Shown: positions 1-8,472 of the stretch, one piece after another
Position numbering within the stretch: position 1 is the stretch's first letter
Layout: each line of letters opens with the position of its first letter
From: CAYUET01 sp964443875
GTDB lineage: Bacteria > Auribacterota > JAFGBW01
Assembly (NCBI GenBank): GCA_964443875.1
Contig: CAYUET010000008.1
Location: forward strand, 42,691-106,690
Reading direction: 5' to 3'
Length of the DNA stretch: 64,000 nt
Translations under genes and position numbers: made by a program
Notes under the pieces: model-generated
What the model was told of the DNA's origin: nothing
Seen by the model: only the letters and a program-made list of their open reading frames with translations
The model's database searches: none

Positions 1-22
1 ACGTTACAACAGGAAAAAAAAG

Positions 23-1204
23 ATGAACGCAGAAGAGCAATTCAAATATTTAAGCTGGGGTGTGGAACAGTTCATCACCCGGGAAGACTTCAAACAGAAA
101 CTTGTGGATTCCGAAAAAAAAGGCCAGCCCCTGGTCGTGAAGCTGGGGGTTGACCCCACAGCCCCGGACATCCATTTTGGTCATACCGTGGTTTTAAGAA
201 AACTTCGCCAGTTTCAGGATGCAGGTCATCAGGCTGTCCTGCTCATCGGCGGATTCACCTCCCAGATCGGAGACCCTTCAGGAAAATCCAAAACAAGACC
301 GGCCTTAAGCCCTGAAGATATCAGGGTGAATGCAGCCACCTACCTGGAACAGGTTGAGAAAATCCTGATCCGTGAAAAACTGAAAGTCGTGGATAATTCC
401 GACTGGCTCAACCCCATGACGCTCAAAGACATGATCAAGCTCTTAAGCCAGGCCACCATGTCCAAAATCCTTGAACACAACACCTTCAAGGATCGCTTCA
501 AGGAAGCCGAGAGCATCCGCATGCATGAATTCATCTACCCCTTCCTTCAGGCCTATGATTCCATTCACCTTAAGGCCGACATTGAGCTCGGCGGCACGGA
601 TCAGCTTTTCAACATCGCCCTTGGCCGCGAGCTCCAGAAAGAATACGGGCAAAGGCCCCAGAGCGCCCTTTTAATGCCTGTACTGACAGGCACAGACGGC
701 ATGCAGAAAATGTCCAAATCCCTCGGCAACTACATCGGGGTCAATGAATCCCCCAAGGTGATGGCCCAGAAGCTTCTCAATATGCCGGATAAAAACATAG
801 TCACCTATTTTCAGCTTTTGACTTCGCTTCCGCCTGAAGAAGTGCTGGAGATCGAAAAGAAAATGACGGAATCGCCCTCCACGGAAACGATCCTCGATTT
901 TAAAAACAAACTCGTGGAAGAGGTTTTAAAAATCTATCATCCCGGAAGCTCCGCCTCCTCTGTGGACGTGCTTGAAATTTCCGCCAGTGAATGCACAGAG
1001 GGCCGCCTGAATCTCATGAAAGCCATGCAGCTCGCAGGCTTCATCAAATCCAACCGCGAGGGCGTTCAGTTCCTTCAAAACGGGGCTGTTCGCGTTGCCG
1101 AACAGATTATCCAGGATAAGAACTTTGAAATTGACCTCACAAAAGGCGAAGTCATGCTCAATGTGGGCAAAAAGAAGTTCATTCAGCTCAAGCTTAAAGT
1201 TTAA
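23..1204 (+). CDS. tyrS: Tyrosyl-tRNA synthetase
   Basis: Cytoplasmic class I aminoacyl-tRNA synthetase that activates tyrosine with ATP and charges tRNA-Tyr. The 393-residue protein carries the HIGH-type signature as HFGH at residues 51-54, the KMSKS loop at 229-233, and a C-terminal S4-like RNA-binding region from about residue 330. Length and the D-P-T-A-P-D-I-H context fit the TyrZ-like subgroup of bacterial TyrRS. The start is supported by an AGGA Shine-Dalgarno about 9 nt upstream. Only 22 bases precede the gene here, so any T-box or leader lies outside the window. It converges on mazG with a 14-nt gap. Identification is secure. Confidence 0.97.
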   Translation: MNAEEQFKYLSWGVEQFITREDFKQKLVDSEKKGQPLVVKLGVDPTAPDIHFGHTVVLRKLRQFQDAGHQAVLLIGGFTSQIGDPSGKSKTRPALSPEDIRVNAATYLEQVEKILIREKLKVVDNSDWLNPMTLKDMIKLLSQATMSKILEHNTFKDRFKEAESIRMHEFIYPFLQAYDSIHLKADIELGGTDQLFNIALGRELQKEYGQRPQSALLMPVLTGTDGMQKMSKSLGNYIGVNESPKVMAQKLLNMPDKNIVTYFQLLTSLPPEEVLEIEKKMTESPSTETILDFKNKLVEEVLKIYHPGSSASSVDVLEISASECTEGRLNLMKAMQLAGFIKSNREGVQFLQNGAVRVAEQIIQDKNFEIDLTKGEVMLNVGKKKFIQLKLKV

Positions 1205-1218
1205 ACCTGTTTCTTTTT

Positions 1219-2013
1219 TTACTTTTTCAGAAGCTTTTTGGCCTTTTGCCAGAAAGCTTCTTTTTCTGTCAGGGAAAGTTTTTTAAAGGGAACCTCCGGC
1301 TTTTCTGCCAGAGCCACTTCCTTCATTTTCTGATAGCGTGCACTGAATTTATCATTGGATCTGCGGATGAGCTCCACCGGGTTCATCTTTAAAAAACGGC
1401 AAAGATTGATCATGGAAAAAAGGACATCTCCTGTTTCCTCTTTCTGTTTTTCCCTGGATTCGCTTTTGAATTCCTCCCGGAGCTCATGAATCTCCTCCTC
1501 CATTTTCTCCAGAATCCCTTCCGGATTTTCCCAGTCAAAATGCTCCTTGGCGGCCATAAGCTGAAGCCTCTCCGCCACCCACCAGGGTTCCATGGCTTCA
1601 GGGATGGATTCAAAGCAGGAAGCCGTGTGAGGCTTACCTTCCTTTTCCTTTTTCTTCAGTTTTTCCCACTGCTCATCCAGAGGCCCTTCCTGCTTATGCC
1701 CTTTATTAAAGACATGCGGGTGCCGGTGCTCCAGTTTATGATTAATGGCATTCAGAATATCCTTGATGTTGAACGCCCCCCTTTGCTCCGCAACCACCGC
1801 ATGAAACACCACCTGCAGAATCAGGTCACCCAGTTCCTCACAAAGATGGGCATCGTCTTTGGCATGAATCGCCTCGATCACCTCAAAGGATTCCTCCCGC
1901 AGGTAGCGAATCAGGGATTCATGGGTCTGCTCCGAATCCCAAGGGCATCCCTTGGGGGAACGCAGGGTTTTCATAATTTCCATAAGCCGGTTGAATTCAG
2001 GGTAAGGGTTCAT
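1219..2013 (-). CDS. mazG: MazG nucleoside triphosphate pyrophosphohydrolase
   Basis: Hydrolyses (d)NTPs to the monophosphate and PPi, a house-cleaning function in the cytoplasm. The 264-residue protein has two MazG helical modules. The first carries the metal-binding acidic motifs EExxE (about residues 40-44) and EExxD (59-63). The second has an EETGD motif near residue 195. Length is that of full-size two-domain bacterial MazG. Its ATG overlaps the recC stop by 4 nt (ATGA), so it is translationally coupled to recC. Its last codons overlap the tyrS terminator. Confidence 0.94.
   Translation of the reverse strand: MNPYPEFNRLMEIMKTLRSPKGCPWDSEQTHESLIRYLREESFEVIEAIHAKDDAHLCEELGDLILQVVFHAVVAEQRGAFNIKDILNAINHKLEHRHPHVFNKGHKQEGPLDEQWEKLKKKEKEGKPHTASCFESIPEAMEPWWVAERLQLMAAKEHFDWENPEGILEKMEEEIHELREEFKSESREKQKEETGDVLFSMINLCRFLKMNPVELIRRSNDKFSARYQKMKEVALAEKPEVPFKKLSLTEKEAFWQKAKKLLKK
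1229..1266 (+). terminator. Intrinsic terminator of tyrS, overlapping the mazG 3' end
   Basis: A perfect 9-bp stem (AGAAGCTTT at 1229-1237 with AAAGCTTCT at 1253-1261) has an inner TGGC/GCCA extension and is followed by a short T run. It lies 25 nt after the tyrS stop and inside the last codons of the convergent mazG gene, so the mazG C-terminus is constrained by this structure. There is no T run on the other side, so it should act mainly on tyrS transcription. Confidence 0.7.
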
Positions 2014-5000
2014 TTTTTTCTCCGTTTGGTTTTAAAGGTATCTGTGAGAAGAGGGGTATAATAACGCTCTGCAAATACTCGGAGCTCCTCAAAAGAAACC
2101 GCCAACTCTTCCCGTTTATCATATTCTTTCAGATAAGAACATTTTTGTTTAACCGCATCAAATCCGCTGTTGAAAGCCTTTGGGTAATGCTCCGGGGATT
2201 CCGCTTTTAAAAGCTCCCTGCAGATTTCAAAATAAACAGGAAAAAGACTTCTGCTGTTTTTTTCATAGGCCTCAAGCAAAAGAAGCAAGAGCTCTTCCGC
2301 CTTCGTCTTTTCAAGATGAAAAGGGATCAGCATTTTCTCCGCTTCAGGTGAAGCCGAAATCTGCCAGGCTTTCATCGCTTGAAACCCGTCCGAAACCTGG
2401 GAATGGCTCCGTAAAAAAAGATACTGCAGCCACTGTCTGACAAGGTATTTCGGGTCAGGGTCTTTGCTGACAGCCCTTGCAAATCCTCCCTCAAACAGGG
2501 ATTCAATGCGTCCTTCCAGAATAATCTTCTGATTTTTCAGGGTTAAGGTCAGCGGCTGAAAAAAAAGGGGGGGCGCTTTTTTTTCTCCTCTTAAGGGGAA
2601 AGAAAAAGTCTGCCCTTCAATAAAATAATGCACGGGAAGTTTATGCCCCAGATTCAATCCCGAAATCTGGGATTTAATATGCCTGGCCTGGCTCAGAAAA
2701 TTTTTTCTTTCCTGTTCAGAAAAAAGATTTCCAGCAATTTTTCCTTCTGCCCGCTTTCTGAAGATGAATTCGGCGGAAAACTTTTCTTCATCGGCAAGGG
2801 GATCTTTAACCAAAAGCGTTTCAATCCATTCCGAATAATGAGACCACTTATCCAGAGGATTAAGCTGCCAGGGTTCGTCCTCCTCTGTTAAAAAGGAAAA
2901 AGTTTCCTCCTTAAGCATAATTCCAAGATTATCCTTAAAAAAGGATTCCGCCGGGCTTTTGACGAACAAAAAAAGGTCATCCAATGAAATCCGTTTTTCA
3001 GCCGGCTCTTCCTTTTCTGAAAGAGAAAGATCGGTGACGGCAATAGGCTGAGCCACTTTTTCAGTCTTTTTATTGACCAGACTTTTTGCGCATTCATAAT
3101 CCGCAGGGCTCAGGGAGGAAAGGGAGCCGCCTTCCTCAAAATAAATCGGATCATAGCTTAAGAGAGGATGTCTTTCCATAAGGGCATCAAAAGGAGAAGA
3201 AAAACCAGAACACTCAAAACGGCTGTTGATATAATCCCCGAGTTCCAGAAGAACATTTCCGGGTTTCAGGTCAAGATTCTTAACAACATCCCGGCTGCAG
3301 AAGGAAAAATGCAGTTTGCTTTGCGCGCTGAAAAACAATTCCAGAATGCTATAGCGGTCGACTTCACGCTGGGAGGCATCCAATACGGAGGGAAAGCTTG
3401 ATTTAAGATCAATACTTTCTTCCGTTTCCCTGGAAGGGAAATTTCCCTCCTCCATTCCCAGGACAAAAACAATCCTGAAAGGAACAGCCCTTAACGTGCG
3501 CAAAGAGGCCACAGTCATCCCCTCGGAAAGCGTTCTTCCGGTCGAGCCTTTGATGTTTTTCAGGCGGGCATTCAGAAGAGAACGGAACTGCACAAAAGAA
3601 AGAGAATACGGTTCCCCGGACAAAACCCCGTGATCCCCGCAGGAAAAATCCTGAAAGATCGATCGCAGTTCCCCGCGGTGAACCTCATCCTCCAAAAAAT
3701 TCTCTCTCGAAGCAAAATATCGTTTCAGCCACAAAGTACAGTTTTTGGACCACCCGCCCATGGATTTTCTTAGTCCGGAGACTTCCCTGAAATCGGAAAA
3801 AATCTGTTTTAAAAGCTGCATTAAAAGACAGAGCCTGGGGTAATCAGCAAAGGAAATCGAAGAGGCGGGAAGCACCCCTTCAAAAAGTTCATCCCCCTCC
3901 ATGGAAATTCCAAGCACAATCCTGCAGAAGGCCGAATCCCAGGTGTTGTCCTCGTCCCCTGTATAGCCCAGGCTTTTTTTATGCTCGGCATCAATCCCCC
4001 ACTTCACGGACAGAGCGTCTATCATTTCCCTCAAGAGTTCCAGATCTTCATCTGTTAATCCGTGCTTTTCCCTGAAGCAGGAATTCTGAAACAACTGATA
4101 AAGATCCTTTGCGCGAAAATTCGTCCCGGCCAGATTCAGAAGAAGCCGGAAACCGGAAAGAAGGACGGAACTTTTTTCCAGGGAAATCTGACTGAAATAA
4201 AACGGAAGGTGGAGCCCTGTTGCCTCATGCCCTGGAAGAGGGGTCTTGAAAATGGTCTGAATCCAGGGAACATACTCATCGATATCGGACGCCGTAACCG
4301 CAACTTCAGCAAGGGAGAGTCCCGGGTCTTTTTTAAGCTCTGAAAGAATGGCCTGATACACCACTTCCACCTCACGGTTTTTTCCTGGACAGGCCCGGAT
4401 AATCAGAGTGCCGTCTACGGGAAGAGGCTTTTTTTCAGTATCCGGAGAGCCCCCCCCCTCCGAGATCTCTCTGCGGATAATCTTAAGCAGGGTATCCGGG
4501 TCCTCTTCAGCGGCAGAGACAGAAATTTCTTCATTTTTCGCTTCCTCCGTAAAAAAATTCTGCTGTTTCTGAAGAAGACTTCCCCAGGCATTCAGGAGGG
4601 GATGAAGACTCTTCTCCTGCGCCAAAACAAAAGGATTGCGGTCTCCCATGTAGGTCTGGGAGGGAGCCAGCATGAAATGATGGATGTCCATAAAGGAGGA
4701 GGCATGAAGCAAAAGGTGCTGGTTGTTTTCATGAAGAAAAACCGAACCGGCTATGCAAAGCGTCTCCGGCCTCCCTGAAGGCTCCTCCCCGGATTTTATA
4801 AGAGTCTCAAATTCTTCCGTGTAACGGCAGAGGGCGGGATCCTTGAAAATATCCGCCATCAGGGGCTGCTGCCAGGACTCATACATCCCGGCCGGACTAT
4901 CCTTTAAAAGAATCTTCCCCTCTTTCCAGGCCCTGGTCAGGGAAGGTCGTGTCTTATCGTAACGTTCAAAAACCTGCGCCAATGCGGCAGCAAATCTGAT

Positions 5001-5345
5001 TTTTTGTATTTCATTCATCTCTGCGGCAGCAGGGGATAAGGAAAGCCGGGATTGAATCAGCACTTCCCACATCCAGGACGAGGGGACAACTCTTTTCAAA
5101 AAAACCTCATGGGTGGATTTAAACAGAGACAAAAGATGGTGTCTCATCCCTTCCTGGGTATAAAACTGAAGGTTCGCACAAATTCCGTTCTGCAGGGCGA
5201 TACTTCGTTTAAGCCATTCTTCCAGTGTTTTATTCTGAACAAGAACAGGCAGGGGCTTTAAAATGGCTGACCTTTGGAGCTGCCCGGAAAGGAGAGGGAC
5301 AAAGGCGTTGAAATCATGACAAAGGTAGAGTGTGTATCCGGGCAT
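2010..5345 (-). CDS. recC: Exodeoxyribonuclease V gamma chain (RecC-like)
   Basis: RecC is the non-catalytic helicase-like subunit that threads the 3' strand and recognises Chi in the RecBCD recombination complex. The 1111-residue protein opens with the family pattern: a strand-loop segment, then PVLVQNKTLEEWLKRSIA and GICANLQFYT, matching the conserved RecC N-terminus. It also has the FVLGMEEGNFPSRE segment typical of the inactivated helicase core near residue 640. No recB or recD is in the window, although these usually adjoin recC. It sits between dgt (52-nt gap) and mazG (4-nt overlap). A run of nine G residues (coding strand, 4450-4458) encodes part of a Gly-Gly-Gly linker. Family assignment is good; whether a full RecBCD complex exists cannot be seen here. 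Confidence 0.85.
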   Translation of the reverse strand: MPGYTLYLCHDFNAFVPLLSGQLQRSAILKPLPVLVQNKTLEEWLKRSIALQNGICANLQFYTQEGMRHHLLSLFKSTHEVFLKRVVPSSWMWEVLIQSRLSLSPAAAEMNEIQKIRFAAALAQVFERYDKTRPSLTRAWKEGKILLKDSPAGMYESWQQPLMADIFKDPALCRYTEEFETLIKSGEEPSGRPETLCIAGSVFLHENNQHLLLHASSFMDIHHFMLAPSQTYMGDRNPFVLAQEKSLHPLLNAWGSLLQKQQNFFTEEAKNEEISVSAAEEDPDTLLKIIRREISEGGGSPDTEKKPLPVDGTLIIRACPGKNREVEVVYQAILSELKKDPGLSLAEVAVTASDIDEYVPWIQTIFKTPLPGHEATGLHLPFYFSQISLEKSSVLLSGFRLLLNLAGTNFRAKDLYQLFQNSCFREKHGLTDEDLELLREMIDALSVKWGIDAEHKKSLGYTGDEDNTWDSAFCRIVLGISMEGDELFEGVLPASSISFADYPRLCLLMQLLKQIFSDFREVSGLRKSMGGWSKNCTLWLKRYFASRENFLEDEVHRGELRSIFQDFSCGDHGVLSGEPYSLSFVQFRSLLNARLKNIKGSTGRTLSEGMTVASLRTLRAVPFRIVFVLGMEEGNFPSRETEESIDLKSSFPSVLDASQREVDRYSILELFFSAQSKLHFSFCSRDVVKNLDLKPGNVLLELGDYINSRFECSGFSSPFDALMERHPLLSYDPIYFEEGGSLSSLSPADYECAKSLVNKKTEKVAQPIAVTDLSLSEKEEPAEKRISLDDLFLFVKSPAESFFKDNLGIMLKEETFSFLTEEDEPWQLNPLDKWSHYSEWIETLLVKDPLADEEKFSAEFIFRKRAEGKIAGNLFSEQERKNFLSQARHIKSQISGLNLGHKLPVHYFIEGQTFSFPLRGEKKAPPLFFQPLTLTLKNQKIILEGRIESLFEGGFARAVSKDPDPKYLVRQWLQYLFLRSHSQVSDGFQAMKAWQISASPEAEKMLIPFHLEKTKAEELLLLLLEAYEKNSRSLFPVYFEICRELLKAESPEHYPKAFNSGFDAVKQKCSYLKEYDKREELAVSFEELRVFAERYYTPLLTDTFKTKRRKK

Positions 5346-5397
5346 GGATCAGGTTGTCCCTGTTAAAAAATAATAGACCGAAAAAAAGATAAAGAGT

Positions 5398-6552
5398 TCA
5401 AAAATCAAGCTCAAATCCCTTTTTCTTGTATTCTTCAAGGGCAAAACGGTCTGTCATTCCGGCCATATAATCACAGATCACCCGCTTCAGGGACCGGTAT
5501 CTTGTTTTTTTCTGAGTGGAATTCGGCAACTCTTTGGGATTGCTTTCATAATGCCTGAAAAGCGTGGTCATCACCTTTCCCGTGCTTCGAGTCACCTGCA
5601 GGATCTGGGGATGATGGTAAAAATGCTCCATCAGAAAATCCTTAAGAAGCAGATAATCCTTCTCAAGGGGTTTGGGAAGGGCGATCAGGGGACGCCGGCA
5701 TAAAAGGACATCTTTAATGGAACGAATCTCATAATGGGCGATTCTTCTGCGTGCCTCCAGCACGACATTTTTGACAAGAGCATCAATCAGATACCGGACA
5801 AGATGGTAATAAATCACCTCGTCGGAAAGGCTTTTACCGGGTAAGCCGGAGGACAGATCCGTATGATTCCAGATCGAAAGCTTTCTGACCTCCTCCAGAT
5901 GGAGGTACCCGTAGGCCAAACCATCCTCCAGGTCATGGCAGGAATAAGCAATGCCGTCCGCCACATCAACAAGCTGGGCCTCCAGAGTAAGGGATTCCTC
6001 GGGGTTGAAATTTTCTTTTTTAAGCAACTCGTCGTTTTTAAAATCCGAATGCTTTAAAAGCCCCTTACGGACTTCATAGGTAAGGTTAAGCCCGGGAAAC
6101 TGGGGATATTTGTTTTCAAGCCTGTCCACCACTCTTAAGGACTGGAGATTATGTTCAAATCCCCCTTCATCCTTCATGAGAGAATTGAGGACCTGTTCTC
6201 CGGCATGCCCGAAAGGGGAATGTCCAAGGTCGTGAGCCAGGGCGATGGCCTCGGCCAGATCTTCATGAAGGCACAGGGTGCGGGCGATGCTTCTGGAAAT
6301 CAGGGAAACCTCCAGGGAATGAGTAAGCCTTGTGCGGTAATGATCCCCCAGGTAGTTGACCAGAACCTGCGTCTTATATTGAAGGCGCCGGAAAGCACGG
6401 GAGTGAACAATGCGGTCTCTGTCCCTCTGAAAGGGATTTCGGTAAGGATGGGGCAGTTCACGATGAAGCCGGCCCCGTGATTCACTGCTCTTTTGGGCAA
6501 AAGGGCTCAGACGGTCTTCATATTGTGATTCCAGAGAAATGGATAAACTCAT
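5398..6552 (-). CDS. dgt: Deoxyguanosinetriphosphate triphosphohydrolase (HD domain)
   Basis: Converts dGTP (and often other dNTPs) to the deoxynucleoside and tripolyphosphate. This 384-residue protein is the short Dgt type. The N-terminal region has the RDRIVHSRAFRRLQYKTQV motif, followed by the HD-domain ligands H78, H107-D108 (AHDLGHSPFGHAGE) and a later DVADGIAYS aspartate near residue 197. It is the first gene of a minus-strand group dgt-recC-mazG, two of whose members hydrolyse nucleoside triphosphates. A plausible promoter lies just upstream. Confidence 0.93.
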   Translation of the reverse strand: MSLSISLESQYEDRLSPFAQKSSESRGRLHRELPHPYRNPFQRDRDRIVHSRAFRRLQYKTQVLVNYLGDHYRTRLTHSLEVSLISRSIARTLCLHEDLAEAIALAHDLGHSPFGHAGEQVLNSLMKDEGGFEHNLQSLRVVDRLENKYPQFPGLNLTYEVRKGLLKHSDFKNDELLKKENFNPEESLTLEAQLVDVADGIAYSCHDLEDGLAYGYLHLEEVRKLSIWNHTDLSSGLPGKSLSDEVIYYHLVRYLIDALVKNVVLEARRRIAHYEIRSIKDVLLCRRPLIALPKPLEKDYLLLKDFLMEHFYHHPQILQVTRSTGKVMTTLFRHYESNPKELPNSTQKKTRYRSLKRVICDYMAGMTDRFALEEYKKKGFELDF

Positions 6553-6575
6553 TTTTTCCCAACTCTTCTGTTGAT

Positions 6576-6604
6576 TAAGTAAATAATATTAAAGATTGTC
6601 TCAA
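6576..6604 (-). promoter_or_regulatory. Possible sigma-70 promoter of dgt-recC-mazG
   Basis: On the minus strand TTGAGA (6604-6599) is separated by 17 nt from TACTTA (6581-6576), 24 nt before the dgt ATG. The -35 is close to consensus and the -10 is weak. The region is AT-rich, so this is a tentative call. Confidence 0.35.
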
Positions 6605-6678
6605 GGAATCCCGAATCTGAAAAGATTTTTTATTTTGAAAAAAATTTGGAAATAAAACAGGGGATCATAAGAAAAAAA

Positions 6679-6754
<76 letters not shown>

Positions 6755-6769
6755 ACATTGAGGAATGGC

Positions 6770-6797
6770 ATCTTACTTCTTTTTTTAAAAGGGTCAA
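6770..6797 (-). promoter_or_regulatory. Promoter of tRNA-Phe
   Basis: TTGACC at 6797-6792 and TAAGAT at 6775-6770 on the minus strand are separated by 16 nt. The -10 ends 16 nt before the mature tRNA 5' end. It lies in the short gap between the stop of the upstream membrane-protein gene and the tRNA, giving the tRNA its own start. Confidence 0.65.
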
Positions 6798-6804
6798 GTA
6801 ATTT

Positions 6805-8472
6805 TTATTCTAAATTCAAGGATTTTTCCGTTTTTCCGGATTGGAGCATTCCTAAAAGGGCGATGCAATCCTGCCGCATGGAAGGCGAAATCTCTCTTTT
6901 AAGTAATTCCCTGTAAAGCATCCGGGCTCTTTCATTTTCCTTCCGAAGGGTCAGGGCATGCGCTTTAAGAAGGAGCACTTGTGAAGGAAGGGAATGATCC
7001 TTCCCGTTTCCAAGGCAGGATAAAACATCAAAATATTCCAGCTTAAAGGCTGTAAAGGCATAAATCTTAAGCCATTCATCCCGGACAAATTCCTTCTCTT
7101 TTTCATTGAATTTGTTCAGAATCTCCCAGGATTCCTTCCATTGATCTCTTGAAATAAGGAGGGAGGCTTTATTCAGGCGGATAAAAACATCCCCTTCCGT
7201 TTTTTGAAGCCCCAGATCCAGAAAAGAAAGCGCTTTGTCATCCAGATTCCGTCTCTGATAATAATCTGCTATAACCCGATAGGGTTTCGCGAGTTCCGGA
7301 TGTTTTTCCATAACCGGCATCCAGAGCGTCAAATCATTTCTAAACTGGGAACAAAGATGAAAACCCTGTGCGGTTAGAACCAGAAGCCATGCGGTAAGAA
7401 AAGAATGCAGAAAAGGAATCTTTTTGTTCTTAAAGAGGAGCCAGGGCAGAAGACAATACCCCATCCAGGAAAGATAACAAAAACGCCAGGACATGAGCGC
7501 TTTAAGAGGAAGAATATTGGAGACCGGAAGCAAAAATACAAAAAACCAGATTAAAACGAGTCCCCAGAGCCGCCTTGAAAAGGTAAAACAGAAACAAAAC
7601 ACAAGCCAGATCAGATTCAATCCGGCATAAAACAGAACCGTCTGATCGAAAAAACTCTTGACCATGCCGGTCACAGGGATTATCCCTGTAAAAAAGGGCC
7701 AGAAAATACCCAGGCTGTAGGAAGCCCAGACTTTGATCATAGAGGCCTGGGTAAGCCAGAAACTTCCCCCCAGATATCCTCCCTGTTCAAAGGTCCCAAG
7801 GATCGCAAAGCGATAAAGAGAATAAAGAACCAGCATGCCCCAGAAAGGGATCGTTCTTCTGCCCGGAATTTTTAAAAACCGGCAGCAGGCCGTAAGAAAA
7901 AAAGGAAGCATCACGGCGTTTTCCTTGCTCAGGCAGGCTAACAGATAAAGAAAAGGGCTTAGAAAACGATTTTGAAATTTTTTTTCAGTTTCAAACAGGA
8001 GAAGGCTTAAAGCCAGAAAACAGCCGGCCAATAAATCTCCGCGGGAGCTGATATAAGCAACATTCTGGACCAGAGCCGGGTGCACGGCAAAAAGAGAGGG
8101 GATAAACAAAAGCCAGAAACCTTGCATTTTTTTCCGCCTCAGAATAAAATAGATAAGAAGTACACAAAAGAAATGCAGAAACAGATTGGTCAGATGAAAT
8201 CCCTGCGGCTTGTCCTTATAAATCGCATAATCCAGAGCGACGGAAAGAGTCTTTACAGGCCTCCAGATTTCTTCTTTCAAATGGGTTTCAGGTGCTGTTG
8301 TTTCCTTATTGAGGAAAAAATCAGGCAGATTAAAAACAGAACGGATCCAGGGATTGTCTTCAATCGTCTCATGGTCATCATAGACAAACCCGTGAAACAG
8401 GGTTTGCCCATAGACCAGAGCCACAAGACAGAGAAGAATAAAAAAGGCCCGCCCCTCTTTATTTAATGTCAA
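6805..8472 (-). CDS. TMTC-like polytopic membrane protein with C-terminal TPR repeats
   Basis: The 555-residue protein has about ten hydrophobic segments over roughly the first 370 residues, then a soluble TPR-like tail (about 400-550). The first periplasmic loop holds FVYDDHETI with paired acidic residues D32-D33. This arrangement resembles the GT-C fold of TMTC/DUF1736 proteins, which are O-mannosyltransferases in animals. Bacterial members have no established substrate. By analogy it would transfer a sugar from a lipid donor on the outer face of the inner membrane; this is inference. It overlaps the 3' end of the aminotransferase gene by 14 nt and is probably co-transcribed with it. Confidence 0.6.
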   Translation of the reverse strand: MTLNKEGRAFFILLCLVALVYGQTLFHGFVYDDHETIEDNPWIRSVFNLPDFFLNKETTAPETHLKEEIWRPVKTLSVALDYAIYKDKPQGFHLTNLFLHFFCVLLIYFILRRKKMQGFWLLFIPSLFAVHPALVQNVAYISSRGDLLAGCFLALSLLLFETEKKFQNRFLSPFLYLLACLSKENAVMLPFFLTACCRFLKIPGRRTIPFWGMLVLYSLYRFAILGTFEQGGYLGGSFWLTQASMIKVWASYSLGIFWPFFTGIIPVTGMVKSFFDQTVLFYAGLNLIWLVFCFCFTFSRRLWGLVLIWFFVFLLPVSNILPLKALMSWRFCYLSWMGYCLLPWLLFKNKKIPFLHSFLTAWLLVLTAQGFHLCSQFRNDLTLWMPVMEKHPELAKPYRVIADYYQRRNLDDKALSFLDLGLQKTEGDVFIRLNKASLLISRDQWKESWEILNKFNEKEKEFVRDEWLKIYAFTAFKLEYFDVLSCLGNGKDHSLPSQVLLLKAHALTLRKENERARMLYRELLKREISPSMRQDCIALLGMLQSGKTEKSLNLE

